Part shown: in pieces, positions 17,216 to 27,046 of the stretch | How the letters are laid out: each line of letters opens with the position of its first letter | Position numbering within the stretch: position 1 is the first letter of the stretch | Source of the DNA: Terrimonas sp. | GTDB taxonomy: Bacteria; Bacteroidota; Bacteroidia; Chitinophagales; Chitinophagaceae | Direction of reading: 5' to 3' | Length of the DNA stretch: 64,000 nt | NCBI RefSeq assembly: GCF_003075435.1 | Contig: NZ_QCZJ01000006.1 | Coordinates: forward strand, 1-64,000 | Position numbers and translations under genes: made by a program | The notes under the pieces: model-generated | Seen by the model: only the letters and a program-made list of their open reading frames with translations | Told to the model about the DNA's origin: nothing | The model's database searches: none

Positions 17216-17800
17216 TTGCCCAACACAAATTCACTTATAAAAAAGATCGTCATTATCGGCCCGGAATCTACCGGCAAAAGTTCATTATGTGATAAACTTG
17301 CAGAGCATTATGATACCATTTGGTGCAGGGAATATGCAAGGGAATATTTGCTGGAACACGGAACAGACTATAGTTATGATGATTTGCTCACAATCGCAAA
17401 AGGACAGCTAAGGTTGGAAGACATTGCTGCAGGAAATGTCAACGGTATGAAAGAAGAAGATAGTAATGCCGCTTCTTTATTATTTATTGATACGAACATG
17501 TATGTAATGAAAGTGTGGTGTGAATTTGTTTTCAATAATTGCCATGAGTGGATCATTGAGCAGATCATACATCGCAAATACGATTTATACCTGCTTTGCA
17601 ATACTGATCTGCCCTGGGTAAAAGATGAGTTGCGTGAATATCCTGATCTTGAGACAAGAGAAAGGCTGTATAATATTTACAAAGACATCATGATAAACCA
17701 GGATGTGCCCTGGGTAGATATCAATGGTGATTATGAGGAGCGGTTTGAGCGGGCAAAGGAAGCGGTGGATAAGTTAACCGTATTTAATTTGCAGGCTTGA
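17216..17800 (+). CDS. NadR-like AAA/P-loop kinase (probable nicotinamide riboside kinase)
   Basis: 194 residues. P-loop IIGPESTGKSSLCDKLA near the N-terminus, then CREYAREYLLEHG and LFIDTNMYVMKVW. The pattern is that of the C-terminal ribosylnicotinamide kinase domain of NadR, here without the DNA-binding or adenylyltransferase parts. Start is TTG at 17216; no ATG or GTG is available before the P-loop. Substrate is inferred from family resemblance only. Confidence 0.8.
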   Translation: MPNTNSLIKKIVIIGPESTGKSSLCDKLAEHYDTIWCREYAREYLLEHGTDYSYDDLLTIAKGQLRLEDIAAGNVNGMKEEDSNAASLLFIDTNMYVMKVWCEFVFNNCHEWIIEQIIHRKYDLYLLCNTDLPWVKDELREYPDLETRERLYNIYKDIMINQDVPWVDINGDYEERFERAKEAVDKLTVFNLQA

Positions 17801-17871
17801 ACTATGGGGTCTGCTGCATTTGTTAATTATTCTATTTTGGTATTCTCATTTCCCCCCATCATCTTTGCAGA

Positions 17872-18099
17872 ATATTTGGTTGGCGCCGTTGGCGCCATTA
17901 AAAGGGAAGTCCGGTGTAAATCCGGCGCTATCCCCGTAGCTGTAAGGTTGTGAATAGGAATGGGCAACAGGCAATGCTGGTTAAGCATGTTTGCTATTGA
18001 GCTTTTACTATTCATTTGCTGATGTTTCTGCCACTGTCTCGCCTGGAACGAGATGGGAAGGCTCCGGCACAAAACCAAGTCAGAAGACCTGCCAGGTAT
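17872..18099 (+). promoter_or_regulatory. Cobalamin riboswitch
   Basis: The conserved core is present: GGGAAGTCCGGTG, TCCGGCGCTATCCCCG, AGCTGTAAG, the GCCACTG segment, GGGAAGGCTCCGGC, and the B12 box area AGTCAGAAGACCTGCC. Closing helix P1 can form between ATATTTGG (17872-17879) and CCAGGTAT (18092-18099). ATCTTTG at 17861-17867 is a plausible -7 element just upstream. It lies 116 bp upstream of the BtuB-like gene and should switch it off when cobalamin is bound. Confidence 0.93.
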
Positions 18100-18215
18100 A
18101 ACTTTTACAATCAAAAGGCTTTCGGGTGAAAGGCCGGAGATGAATGCCGCATAAGTACAGCGTATGCGCATAATTTCCACTGCACCTGTTTGCCGCATTA
18201 ATTAATTTAACCAAA

Positions 18216-20102
18216 ATGAACAGCAAACATTTTTTACTGGCGGCATTTTTATTTTCATTTGTTTCAGCATCAGCACAGCAAGACAGCACAAAAGGAACTT
18301 CATTGAACGAAGTAGTAATAACAGCCACAAGGTTTCCGAAAAAGGTAAGTGAAACAGGCAAGGTGATTTCCGTTATCACAAAAGAAGATATAGAAAGAAG
18401 CAATGGCAAAGATCTTTCGCAGATATTGAATGATGAAGCCGGGTTGGTCATCAATGGCGCATATAGCAACCCCGGCAAAGACAAAAGTTTTTACCTGCGT
18501 GGAGCAAAAACAGACTATACCGTTATCCTGCTAAATGGTGTTCCGGTAAGTGACCCTTCGGGCACAGGAGGGGCATTTGATGTAAGAATGTTTACGCCAG
18601 AGCAGATTGAGCGCATCGAAATTTTAAAAGGCGCGCAATCTACCTTATATGGCTCTGATGCTATAGCAGGCGTAATTAATATCATTACAAAGAAAGGAGC
18701 AGATAAACCGGCGCAGGGCTATGCGGGTTTTTCAGCAGGGTCATATAATACCATCAGGGCTAATGCAGGTATCAGCGGCTCCGCTGAAGGCTCTTCGTAT
18801 AATATTGGATTTACACATTATCAAACCAAAGGCATTTCTGAGGCGGAAGATACCACCACGGCAACAAGTTTTGATAAAGATGGGTTTAATCAAAATGCGT
18901 TTAATGCCGACTTTAATGTGAGGGTAGCAAAAGGATTGTATATAAAGCCATATTTCAGGTATACTTATTTTAAAGGCGGTTACGATGGCGGCTCTTTTAC
19001 TGATGCCGATGCAACATATAAAGCGCAGATGTTTACTACTGGCTCGCAGGCTGAATATAACTTCGGCAAAGGCGCATTAACGGCCTTTTACGATTATGAT
19101 GAAGTGAACCGCACATTCACCGACTCCTGGGGAACTTCTCCTTATGCAGGCAATAAAAAAACGCTTGAGTTTTTCGGCAATTATTCTTTTAGTAAGCATA
19201 TACAATTACTGGCAGGTATTCATTACAATAAGCAAAAGCTGAATGATGAAACGGCTAATCCTAAAAACCCAACGGCTGAGCTTACAAGCCCATATCTTTC
19301 TTTTTTCTTAAAAGATTTGAGAGGGTTTAATCTTGAGCTTGGCGGCCGCTATAATAAACATTCAAAATACGGCGACAACTTTACGTACAGCATCAATCCT
19401 TCATTCACCATTAACGACAAAGTAAAACTATTTGCCAATTATGCTACTGCGTTTAAAGCACCATCATTATCTGCATTATACGGGCCGTACAGCGCAAATC
19501 CTGATCTTACACCGGAAACGTCTTCTACAATTGAAGGGGGCGTGCAGGCAACACTGCTTTCTGAAGTATTGGATGTAAGGGCTGTTTACTTTAAGCGTAA
19601 GATTGAAAATGTTATTATTTATGGTCCTTCTTTCCAGCTTATCAATCTTGACAAACAAAATGATAACGGATTTGAAATTGAGCCAACATTATACATTGGG
19701 AAAAAGTTGCGCATAAAAATGTTTTATGCCTATGTTGATGGAGAAGTTACCACAAAGTCAAATGGTAAAGATTCCTCATACTCCAATCTAATCCGCAGGC
19801 CTAAACACAGTTTTGGCGCTAATATAGGATACCAGGTTACACCGCAGTTTTTTATCAGCACACAAGTTAACAGCTATGCAAAAAGAAGTGATCTCTATTA
19901 TGATATGAGCACATATTCACAGCAGGCGGTTACGCTGTCAGCCTATACAATGTGGAACGCTTATGCAGAATATGCTGTAGCAAAGAGCAGGGTGAAATTT
20001 TTTGCTGATATAAAAAATATCACCAATGCAAAGTATACGGAAGTATATGGGTATAGTACATTAGGGTTTAATTTCACCGGAGGAATAAGGGTAAAGATGT
20101 AG
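18216..20102 (+). CDS. btuB: TonB-dependent vitamin B12 receptor, BtuB-like
   Basis: 628 residues, close to BtuB. Signal peptide MNSKHFLLAAFLFSFVSASA, then a TonB-box-like segment NEVVITATRF, a plug domain (ILNDEAGLVINGAYSNPGKD, LYGSDAIAGVINIITKKG) and a 22-strand barrel ending in an aromatic-basic tail. It would import cobalamin or a related corrinoid across the outer membrane. The riboswitch directly upstream supports the substrate. No BtuFCD or cobalamin synthesis gene is nearby. Confidence 0.9.
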   Translation: MNSKHFLLAAFLFSFVSASAQQDSTKGTSLNEVVITATRFPKKVSETGKVISVITKEDIERSNGKDLSQILNDEAGLVINGAYSNPGKDKSFYLRGAKTDYTVILLNGVPVSDPSGTGGAFDVRMFTPEQIERIEILKGAQSTLYGSDAIAGVINIITKKGADKPAQGYAGFSAGSYNTIRANAGISGSAEGSSYNIGFTHYQTKGISEAEDTTTATSFDKDGFNQNAFNADFNVRVAKGLYIKPYFRYTYFKGGYDGGSFTDADATYKAQMFTTGSQAEYNFGKGALTAFYDYDEVNRTFTDSWGTSPYAGNKKTLEFFGNYSFSKHIQLLAGIHYNKQKLNDETANPKNPTAELTSPYLSFFLKDLRGFNLELGGRYNKHSKYGDNFTYSINPSFTINDKVKLFANYATAFKAPSLSALYGPYSANPDLTPETSSTIEGGVQATLLSEVLDVRAVYFKRKIENVIIYGPSFQLINLDKQNDNGFEIEPTLYIGKKLRIKMFYAYVDGEVTTKSNGKDSSYSNLIRRPKHSFGANIGYQVTPQFFISTQVNSYAKRSDLYYDMSTYSQQAVTLSAYTMWNAYAEYAVAKSRVKFFADIKNITNAKYTEVYGYSTLGFNFTGGIRVKM

Positions 20103-20130
20103 GCGCGGATATTGGATTATAATTTTAATT

Positions 20131-20160
20131 ATGTGCGGGCTTCAATCCGCACATTTTTTA
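20131..20160 (+). terminator. Terminator after btuB
   Basis: Perfect 8-bp stem ATGTGCGG / CCGCACAT with an 8-nt loop, followed by TTTTTTA. It is 28 bp after the btuB stop. Confidence 0.85.
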
Positions 20161-20249
20161 TGGAATATGATAATATTTTTTTGAAGATATTCATTACAGA
20201 TTCTTCCTCACTTTCAATTATTGATTTATATTGAAGTTGAATTTTTTGC

Positions 20250-21113
20250 ATGCAACCGCTTCTTATAAAAGTTAACGTACCGCAGAAGTCTTCGTTTAGC
20301 ATTAACCGCTATTCGTACAATGATCAGTTTCCCGGATTATGGCATTTTCATGAAGAATACGAATTAACCCTGATTGTGAAAAGCAAGGGAAGCAGGATGG
20401 TTGGCGACCATATTGAAAGGTTTAAAGCAGGCGACCTTGTTTTTATAGGGAAAAATCTGCCGCATACCTGGCGTAATGATACACAGGAGTCAACCGGCAT
20501 TGCAGAGGCTTTAGTGATTCATTTTTTAGAAGATTTTTTAGGCAGTCATTTTTTAATGCTTCCTGAAATGTATAAAATAAAAAACCTGATGGAGCGCTCC
20601 AGGCGTGGATTGAAGATAAAGGAACCTGCTGCAAAAAAAATCGTTCCTTTAATGAAAGAGATTGAAGTTACGCAGGGCGCTGAAAGGGTAATTTTACTGC
20701 TCAATATTTTGCACATATTATCTGAGTCAGATGAATATATTGAGGAATTATGTTCTGAAGGGTTTACCAATTCGATCAATTACACTGATGCAGACCGCCT
20801 GAAACGGGTATACCAGTATATAATGAACAACTTCCAGGAAGATGTATCACTTTCCAAAGCTGCTTCGGTTGCCAATATGAGCCCTACCGCATTCAGCCGT
20901 TATTTTAAAGTAAGAACGCGTAAATCATATACGCAGTTTGTAATTGAATTGAAAATCGGCTATGCGTGTAAACTGCTGATCAATGAAAAAATGTCGGTGG
21001 CCGAAGCCTGTTATAAAAGCGGTTTTCAGAATTTGTCGAACTTTAACCAGCAGTTTAAAACAATCACCAGCCTTACTCCCAAAAAATATCAGGGCTTGCA
21101 TGCTGTTCAGTAA
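20250..21113 (+). CDS. AraC family transcriptional regulator
   Basis: 287 residues. N-terminal cupin ligand domain with WHFHEEYELTLIVKSKG and FKAGDLVFIGKNLPHTW. The C-terminal double helix-turn-helix has VSLSKAASVANMSPTAFSRYFK and VAEACYKSGFQNLSNFNQQFK. It precedes the rhamnosidase cluster on the same strand, separated by a repeat-rich 418-bp gap, so it may sense a sugar for that cluster. That link is inference. Confidence 0.9.
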   Translation: MQPLLIKVNVPQKSSFSINRYSYNDQFPGLWHFHEEYELTLIVKSKGSRMVGDHIERFKAGDLVFIGKNLPHTWRNDTQESTGIAEALVIHFLEDFLGSHFLMLPEMYKIKNLMERSRRGLKIKEPAAKKIVPLMKEIEVTQGAERVILLLNILHILSESDEYIEELCSEGFTNSINYTDADRLKRVYQYIMNNFQEDVSLSKAASVANMSPTAFSRYFKVRTRKSYTQFVIELKIGYACKLLINEKMSVAEACYKSGFQNLSNFNQQFKTITSLTPKKYQGLHAVQ

Positions 21114-21531
21114 TTTTTATAGTATTGTTATAAAAGCATATTTTTTTGATATGTAACAGTATGTTTAAATAAAATCTACCCTCTAATTTCATTACAGGAA
21201 CAGCATCAGTAGTTTTATAACGATTGCATAAGCAGGTTGCAGGGGCATGTTTCGAATTTTAGCGTGTATGGCAATCTTGTGCAGATGCCTCGTGCCTCGG
21301 CATGACAGGCGAAAGAATGTATATTGAACAATAGTACCAATGTTCACTAATGCAAGCAGGAGAATGTGTGTTGAACAGCAGTACAAATGTTCAACAATAG
21401 CACTAATTCCGAACACCGCACCGCAGTCTGTCATGCCGAGGCACGAGGCATCTGCCTTAGCAGTGATAGGGGCACCTGCAATAAAATTGTATAAATTGTG
21501 CATCCTGGTTTAATTGCTTAACTACGCCATA
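21114..21531. other. Intergenic region dominated by a MITE-like inverted repeat
   Basis: No gene seen. The repeat at 21281-21455 fills its centre. The promoter of the GH78 operon should lie in the remaining 76 bp or upstream of the element. Confidence 0.6.
21281..21455. repeat. MITE-like element with 28-bp perfect inverted ends
   Basis: Arms at 21281-21308 and 21428-21455 are exact reverse complements, starting GCAGATGCCTCGTGCCTCGG. The interior holds two diverged copies of a roughly 45-nt unit, each beginning GAATGT and containing TTGAACA and AATGTTC. A partial end copy lies at 10541-10557. There is no coding capacity. It resembles a non-autonomous mobile or hairpin repeat. Confidence 0.85.
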
Positions 21532-24318
21532 ATGAAGTTGACTGCTAAATTATTATTATCGGGATTTTTATTGATGATATGTGTCGGTATAATGTCATTC
21601 GAAAAACCAGACCCTGAACCATCTTTTCAGATTGTTAATCTCCGCTGTGAATATCTTACAAACCCGCTTGGGCTTGATGCGCCACATCCCCGCTTCAGTT
21701 GGGAAATGACTTCAGGCGAAAAAGGCAAAAATCAAAAAGCCTGGCAAATAATTGTGGCGGATAGCGAAGCTATTCTTAGCAGAAATGAAGGCAATGTCTG
21801 GAATTCGGGCAAAGTTTCGTCTGCAGAAAGCTTTCATATCAGCTTTAGCGGAACGCCACTTTTATCAGGCAAAGATTATTTCTGGAAATTAAAAATATGG
21901 GATGAACAGAATATTGCTTCACCATGGAGTGAAACACAGCACTTTTCCATGGGGCTGTTGAATAAGAACGACTGGAAAGCAAAATGGATCGGCGCTCCGT
22001 CTGTGCAGCCTGTAACCACGCAGGACGAAAATATTATACCTCCTTCTCCTCTGCTGCGCAAAGCATTTTCTGCAAAAAAACAGGTTAAAAAAGCAAGATT
22101 GTATGCAGCTGCATTGGGGGTTTATGAAATGTACCTGAATGGTAAAAAGATAGGCAACAGGGTACTTGCCCCGGAATGGACTGATTATTTTACAAGGGCG
22201 CAATACCAAACCTACGATGTTACGGATATGCTTGTATCAGGAGATAATGTGCTGGGCGCCATGCTGGCAGACGGGTGGTATGCCGGCGTATTATTTACAC
22301 ACGGTAAGCCGCAAAGGGGTAATTATGGATTTGACAGGAGGTTGCTCGCGCAGCTTGAAATTGAATTTACAGATGGCTCAACAGACATTATAGCAACAGA
22401 TGAAAGCTGGAAAATACTGCAGGATGGGCCAATGAAGGAAGCTTCTATTTTTGATGGGGAAGTATTTGATGCCAGGTATATTCCTGCCAACTGGATGAAG
22501 CCTGGATTCGACACACAAAGATGGGATAATGTTACTGTTGATAATACCGTAACTATAGCGCTCAATGCGCAAACCAACGAACCCATCAGTATTGTAAAAG
22601 AAATTAAGCCGATAAATGTTTTCAGGGCGCCCAATGGTAATTATATTTTTGATATGGGGCAGAATATGGCCGGGTGGGTACATATAAAACTGCCGTATAA
22701 TCCCGGCAAAAAAATCATTATGCGGCATGCCGAAATATTAATGGAAGATAGTACGCTGTACACCCAAAACCTCCGCACCGCAAAGCAAACCGACACCTAT
22801 ATTCCGGCACGTGAAACAACGATTGACTATGAGCCACGCTTTACTTATCATGGTTTCAGGTTTGTGGAAGTATCAGGCCTTACGCAACCTCCCACCCTTG
22901 ACAATATTACAGGTAAGGTAGTAGCTTCTGCAGCCCCGCTGGTATCTGATTTCAGCTCCTCGCATAAAGATATAAACCAGCTATGGCAAAATATTTTATG
23001 GACGCAGATCAGCAATATTCACGGTATACCCGAAGATTGCCCGCAACGTGATGAACGCTGCGGCTGGATGGGCGATGCGCAGATATTTTGCCAGACGGCT
23101 ATCTATAATATGGACCTCGGCGCCTTTTATACAAAATGGTTTAAAGATATCCGCGACCGTCAAACGCCTGAAGGGCGATATCCAAATTACGCGCCGCAGG
23201 TAGGTATGGTATTTTATGATGCCCCGGGCTGGACAGACGCCGGCATCATTATTCCCTGGAAAGCATATCTTAATTACGGTGATAAGAGGATACTGGAGCA
23301 GCATTACGAATCAATGAAAAAATTTATTGATCATGTACACCAGGAAAATCCCGGGTTGATAAGAGTGAAAGCCGTAGGACAGGATTATGGTGATTGGGTG
23401 AATGGCAACACTATTAAAGCCGAAGGCTATCCCACAGACAAAGGCAGCGTTCCCAAAGACCTGTTCTCCACTGCCTTTTTTGCATATTCTACCCGGATAC
23501 TTGCCAATGCTTCAAAGGTTTTAGGAAAAAATAAGGAGTATACATTCTATAATAATCTTGCTAAAAATATTAAAGCGGTTTTTGTAAAGGAATTTATTGC
23601 TGAAGACGGCACAATAAAAGGAGGTACGCAGGCCGGTTATGCATTGGCGTTAGAGTTTGATCTTGTTCCCCAACACCTGCGTGCAAAAGCAGCCAGCTTA
23701 ATGGTAGATGCTATAGCAGAATATGATTACCGTGTGTCAACAGGCATTCAAACCATTACCCGGATGATGAACCAGTTGAGCCGGAATAATTATAGTGATA
23801 TAGCTTATCGTTTATTGGAGAGTCACAGATTTCCTTCCTGGCTTTATTCTATTGACCAGGGGGCAACCACCATATGGGAGCGTTGGGATGGCTATGTAAA
23901 AGGCAGAGGCTTCCAGCGCTGGCAAATGAACTCCTTTAATCAATATGCTATCGGCTCGGTTGGCGAATGGATGCACAATACTATAATAGGTATTAATTAT
24001 GATGAAACGCAACCAGGGTATCGTCATTTTGTTTTAACGCCCACGCCCGGCGGCACGCTTACCTGGGCAAAAGGAAGCTATAAAGCCATTACCGGAAAAC
24101 TATCCGTATCGTGGAAGAAAGATGCGGGCATGCTAACTGTTGAAGTTGACATCCCTGCTAATACAACGGCCACCCTGGTATTGCCATCAGATAAAAGCAT
24201 TAAGGAAGGCAATCAGCCAATAGCAGGCAGCAGGTATATAAAACAGGTTAAAATGAAAGAAGGGAAAACCACTTTAAAACTGGCATCAGGCAGGTATACT
24301 TTTACCATGCCGGAATAA
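21532..24318 (+). CDS. Alpha-L-rhamnosidase, glycoside hydrolase family 78
   Basis: About 928 residues with an N-terminal signal (MKLTAKLLLSGFLLMICVGIM). It has the GH78 domain order: N-terminal beta domains (LRCEYLTNPLGLDAPHPRFSW), an (alpha/alpha)6 barrel carrying DCPQRDERCGWMGDAQ with the catalytic acid, then WTDAGIIIPW and YGDWVNG, and a C-terminal beta sandwich (GYRHFVLTPTPGGTLTWAKG). It removes terminal L-rhamnose from glycans or glycosides, probably in the periplasm. Start at MKLTAK, six codons inside the longest frame. It heads a five-gene run. Confidence 0.93.
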   Translation: MKLTAKLLLSGFLLMICVGIMSFEKPDPEPSFQIVNLRCEYLTNPLGLDAPHPRFSWEMTSGEKGKNQKAWQIIVADSEAILSRNEGNVWNSGKVSSAESFHISFSGTPLLSGKDYFWKLKIWDEQNIASPWSETQHFSMGLLNKNDWKAKWIGAPSVQPVTTQDENIIPPSPLLRKAFSAKKQVKKARLYAAALGVYEMYLNGKKIGNRVLAPEWTDYFTRAQYQTYDVTDMLVSGDNVLGAMLADGWYAGVLFTHGKPQRGNYGFDRRLLAQLEIEFTDGSTDIIATDESWKILQDGPMKEASIFDGEVFDARYIPANWMKPGFDTQRWDNVTVDNTVTIALNAQTNEPISIVKEIKPINVFRAPNGNYIFDMGQNMAGWVHIKLPYNPGKKIIMRHAEILMEDSTLYTQNLRTAKQTDTYIPARETTIDYEPRFTYHGFRFVEVSGLTQPPTLDNITGKVVASAAPLVSDFSSSHKDINQLWQNILWTQISNIHGIPEDCPQRDERCGWMGDAQIFCQTAIYNMDLGAFYTKWFKDIRDRQTPEGRYPNYAPQVGMVFYDAPGWTDAGIIIPWKAYLNYGDKRILEQHYESMKKFIDHVHQENPGLIRVKAVGQDYGDWVNGNTIKAEGYPTDKGSVPKDLFSTAFFAYSTRILANASKVLGKNKEYTFYNNLAKNIKAVFVKEFIAEDGTIKGGTQAGYALALEFDLVPQHLRAKAASLMVDAIAEYDYRVSTGIQTITRMMNQLSRNNYSDIAYRLLESHRFPSWLYSIDQGATTIWERWDGYVKGRGFQRWQMNSFNQYAIGSVGEWMHNTIIGINYDETQPGYRHFVLTPTPGGTLTWAKGSYKAITGKLSVSWKKDAGMLTVEVDIPANTTATLVLPSDKSIKEGNQPIAGSRYIKQVKMKEGKTTLKLASGRYTFTMPE

Positions 24319-24332
24319 ATATTACTTAAGGT

Positions 24333-25079
24333 ATGAGAGGACTATCGGGCAGAATAGCATTGATAACAGGAGGGCTGGGCGACCTGGGTTATGCCACCGC
24401 GCAGCGGCTGAACGAAGAAGGCTGTAAAATAATTTTAGCAGACGTTCAGCCGGACAGTATGGGAAAAGCAAGTTTAATTAACGCATATTTTATACAGGTT
24501 GATATAAGCAAGGAAGCTGAAGTAAAAAAAGCCTGCGATGAAATTGCTGTCAGAATTGGTAATGTGCAAATACTTGTAAATACAGCGGCATACTTTGTAT
24601 TTAAAGGCGTAGAGGCAACAGAAGAAGACTGGGCTAAAATAAATGCAGTAAATATCGGAGGCACTTCGTTGATCACAAAACATATTGTACCGCAAATGCG
24701 CAGTATTGGTGGCGGAAGCATTATCAACTTTTCATCGGTAAGCGGTTTTGTGGGCCAGGCAAATTTTGCAACATACAATGCTACCAAATTCGCCATAAGA
24801 GGATTAACCAAATGTTGGGCGCAGGACCTGGCGCCGGATAAAATACGGGTGAATACATTATGCCCTGGTTATGTTTATACAAGTGCGTTTATCCATTCCT
24901 GTGAGAAGCTGGGACTTGATATTGAAGAAGAAAACAAACGTGCATCTGCCATGCATTTGCTGAACAGGCAGGGAACGGTTGCGGAAGTAGCGGCAGCTGC
25001 TGCCTTTCTTGCAAGTGATGATGCTTCTTTTATTACCGGCAGTGATTTATTGGTAGACGGAGGTTATCTCGCAAAATAA
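24333..25079 (+). CDS. SDR family oxidoreductase
   Basis: 248 residues, the classical short-chain dehydrogenase size. Cofactor motif TGGLGDLGYA, NTAAYF at the NNAG position, catalytic Ser in NFSSVSGF and YNATK (Tyr, Lys), and CPGYVYT. The C-terminus DLLVDGGYL is typical. The gap to the rhamnosidase stop is 14 bp, so cotranscription is likely. It might oxidise a released sugar or an aglycone; the substrate is unknown. Confidence 0.9.
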   Translation: MRGLSGRIALITGGLGDLGYATAQRLNEEGCKIILADVQPDSMGKASLINAYFIQVDISKEAEVKKACDEIAVRIGNVQILVNTAAYFVFKGVEATEEDWAKINAVNIGGTSLITKHIVPQMRSIGGGSIINFSSVSGFVGQANFATYNATKFAIRGLTKCWAQDLAPDKIRVNTLCPGYVYTSAFIHSCEKLGLDIEEENKRASAMHLLNRQGTVAEVAAAAAFLASDDASFITGSDLLVDGGYLAK

Positions 25080-25085
25080 ATAACT

Positions 25086-25712
25086 ATGCAACTTATAGAT
25101 TTATCACACCCGCTTGAGCACGGGCAACAAACTTTTCCCAGCGATCCTAAATTGAGTATTATACCTCACGGTAATACCAAAACGCTGAGATATAACATAA
25201 CACAGATTTCTATTGGCTCTCACCAGGGCACGCACCTCGATGCTATGTACCATTTTTTAGATGATGGAAAAACATTGGACCAAATGCCACTGGATTGGTT
25301 TTACGGCAAGGCACATGTGTTGCGCATACCCAAAAAAGCAAACGAAGAAATTACCGTTGCGGATTTTCTTCCCTATGAAAAACTATTACAGCCCGGCGCT
25401 AAAATTATTTTTGAAACCGGCTGGCATAAGCATTTCGGTAAAGATTATTTCTTTGCTGACTTCCCTTCGCTTACACAGGAAGCTGCAAGATACCTTGCCG
25501 AAAAGAAAATCAGGTTACTGGGAATGGATATGCCAACACCCGGCAAAGACTGGTATGAATTGCATCATATTTTACTGCCGGCTGAAATTGTAGTGGTAGA
25601 AAGCCTTGCCAATTTAAACAGCGTGCCGGATGATATTACGTTCATGGGATTCCCCCTAAACTTTAAAGGCAGGGACGGCTCTCCCATTCGTGCTGTTGCA
25701 TTAGTGGAATAA
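25086..25712 (+). CDS. Cyclase family metal-dependent hydrolase (kynurenine formamidase-like fold)
   Basis: 208 residues. It has the family motif HQGTHLDAMYHF (HxGTHxD, divalent metal ligands) after the N-terminal LIDLSHPLEHGQQTFPSDP, and a second conserved part LLGMDMPTPGKDWYELHHILL. Members hydrolyse amides or lactone-like substrates. Only 6 bp separate it from the SDR gene. In this setting a sugar lactone or acid derivative is possible, but I cannot support a substrate from sequence. Confidence 0.85.
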   Translation: MQLIDLSHPLEHGQQTFPSDPKLSIIPHGNTKTLRYNITQISIGSHQGTHLDAMYHFLDDGKTLDQMPLDWFYGKAHVLRIPKKANEEITVADFLPYEKLLQPGAKIIFETGWHKHFGKDYFFADFPSLTQEAARYLAEKKIRLLGMDMPTPGKDWYELHHILLPAEIVVVESLANLNSVPDDITFMGFPLNFKGRDGSPIRAVALVE

Positions 25713-25715
25713 ATG

Positions 25716-26016
25716 ATTATGATACGGCATGCTTGCCGTGATCAATAAATATAATTGAAAGGTTGTTGGGCTTCGGAGGAAAGAATATTTTTTGTAACCA
25801 ACACTATTGCTACTATGTAGCTTTTGTTGCGTCGCACACTTGTACAGCAGCAATACTATTCAGCAATATTCATACATCATTATGAGATATAGCAGCCGTG
25901 ATGAGATACAATTATTTTAAGGCATAGTTGTGAGACTATGAAGAACATAGTTAGTCCAAAGTTGGAGGCTTTGGACAGCAAAACAATTAACCCCACACCA
26001 AACGAGATACTATATA
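25716..26016. repeat. Intergenic region with a dispersed repeat
   Basis: No gene seen. From 25804 it carries ATTGCTACTATGTAGCTT followed by GTTGCGTCGCACACTT. A related copy lies in inverse orientation at 33361-33430 inside the tRNA array. The gap interrupts the otherwise tight rhamnosidase run. Confidence 0.6.
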
Positions 26017-27036
26017 ATGAAGGCATTATACTACCCGGCGTATAGCGAATTAATTCTGGCAGATCTGCCCATGCCTGCTTACCAGCCAAATGAAGTGCTT
26101 GTGCAGGTAAAAGCCTGTGGTATATGTGGCAGTGAGCTGGAGACCTTTAAAAGCAAAAGCCTGAGAAGAATACCGCCATTAATTATGGGTCATGAGTTTT
26201 GCGGCATTATAGACAGCATTGGGTCTGATGTGAATGGATTTGCAAAAGGCGATGCTGTAGTAAGCAACTCCATTGTATCATGTGGCAGGTGTGCCAGTTG
26301 CAGGGAGGGTAAAACTAATTTATGTATTCAACGCCAGGTATTTGGCATGCATCGCAACGGAGCCTTTGGTATGTATGTAAATGTTCCGGCAACAGCTTTA
26401 ATAAATATGCCTGCTGATGTAGACCCCAGGCATGCCTGCATAACGGAACCCCTTGCTAACGGGGTTCACCTGGTAAAGCTAACCCAACATATTGACATTA
26501 AAAATGTAATGATAATAGGCGCAGGCCCGATAGGCTTAATGGCTCAGCAGGCTTTCAGCGCTTTGCGTAAGGTAAAAACCATTGTGGCCGACATAAGAGA
26601 GGAAAGAATACAGGTGGCAAAATCAATAGGCGCTACAGGGGTTATCAATCCGCTAAAAGAAAATGTAGCTGATGCCATAAAAATTATTACCGACGGAACC
26701 GCGCTGGACTTGGTGATTGATGCCGTTGGCTCTCCTGATACGAATAAGCTTGCGCTGGATATGGTGAAACCCGGAGGAGTGATTTTAATTATTGGACTGT
26801 ACAATAACAGCAAGTCATTATTAAGTTACGATATAGTGCTTTCAGAAAAAACAGTGATGGGTAGTTATGCCGCCACACAACAGGATATGGAAGTAGCCTT
26901 TTCATTAATAGCTACAGGCAAAGTTGATGTAAGCTCATGGGTGCATTATTACCCGCTCGAAAACAGCCGGCAGGCATTTTTTGATATGATGGAAGCAAAA
27001 GACGATCATATAAAATCTGTTATTGTATTTGATTAA
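26017..27036 (+). CDS. Zinc-dependent alcohol dehydrogenase (medium-chain, sorbitol/threonine dehydrogenase-like)
   Basis: 339 residues. Catalytic zinc motif GHEFCGIIDSIG, a preceding Cys in KACGICGSE, and the structural zinc set CGRCASCREGKTNLC. The Rossmann motif IIGAGPIGLMAQQA follows. It would oxidise a polyol or secondary alcohol with NAD(P). It stands 10 bp before the next gene and so is probably in the same operon as the 2-hydroxyacid dehydrogenase. The substrate is unknown. Confidence 0.92.
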   Translation: MKALYYPAYSELILADLPMPAYQPNEVLVQVKACGICGSELETFKSKSLRRIPPLIMGHEFCGIIDSIGSDVNGFAKGDAVVSNSIVSCGRCASCREGKTNLCIQRQVFGMHRNGAFGMYVNVPATALINMPADVDPRHACITEPLANGVHLVKLTQHIDIKNVMIIGAGPIGLMAQQAFSALRKVKTIVADIREERIQVAKSIGATGVINPLKENVADAIKIITDGTALDLVIDAVGSPDTNKLALDMVKPGGVILIIGLYNNSKSLLSYDIVLSEKTVMGSYAATQQDMEVAFSLIATGKVDVSSWVHYYPLENSRQAFFDMMEAKDDHIKSVIVFD

Positions 27037-27046
27037 ATTTTTACTG

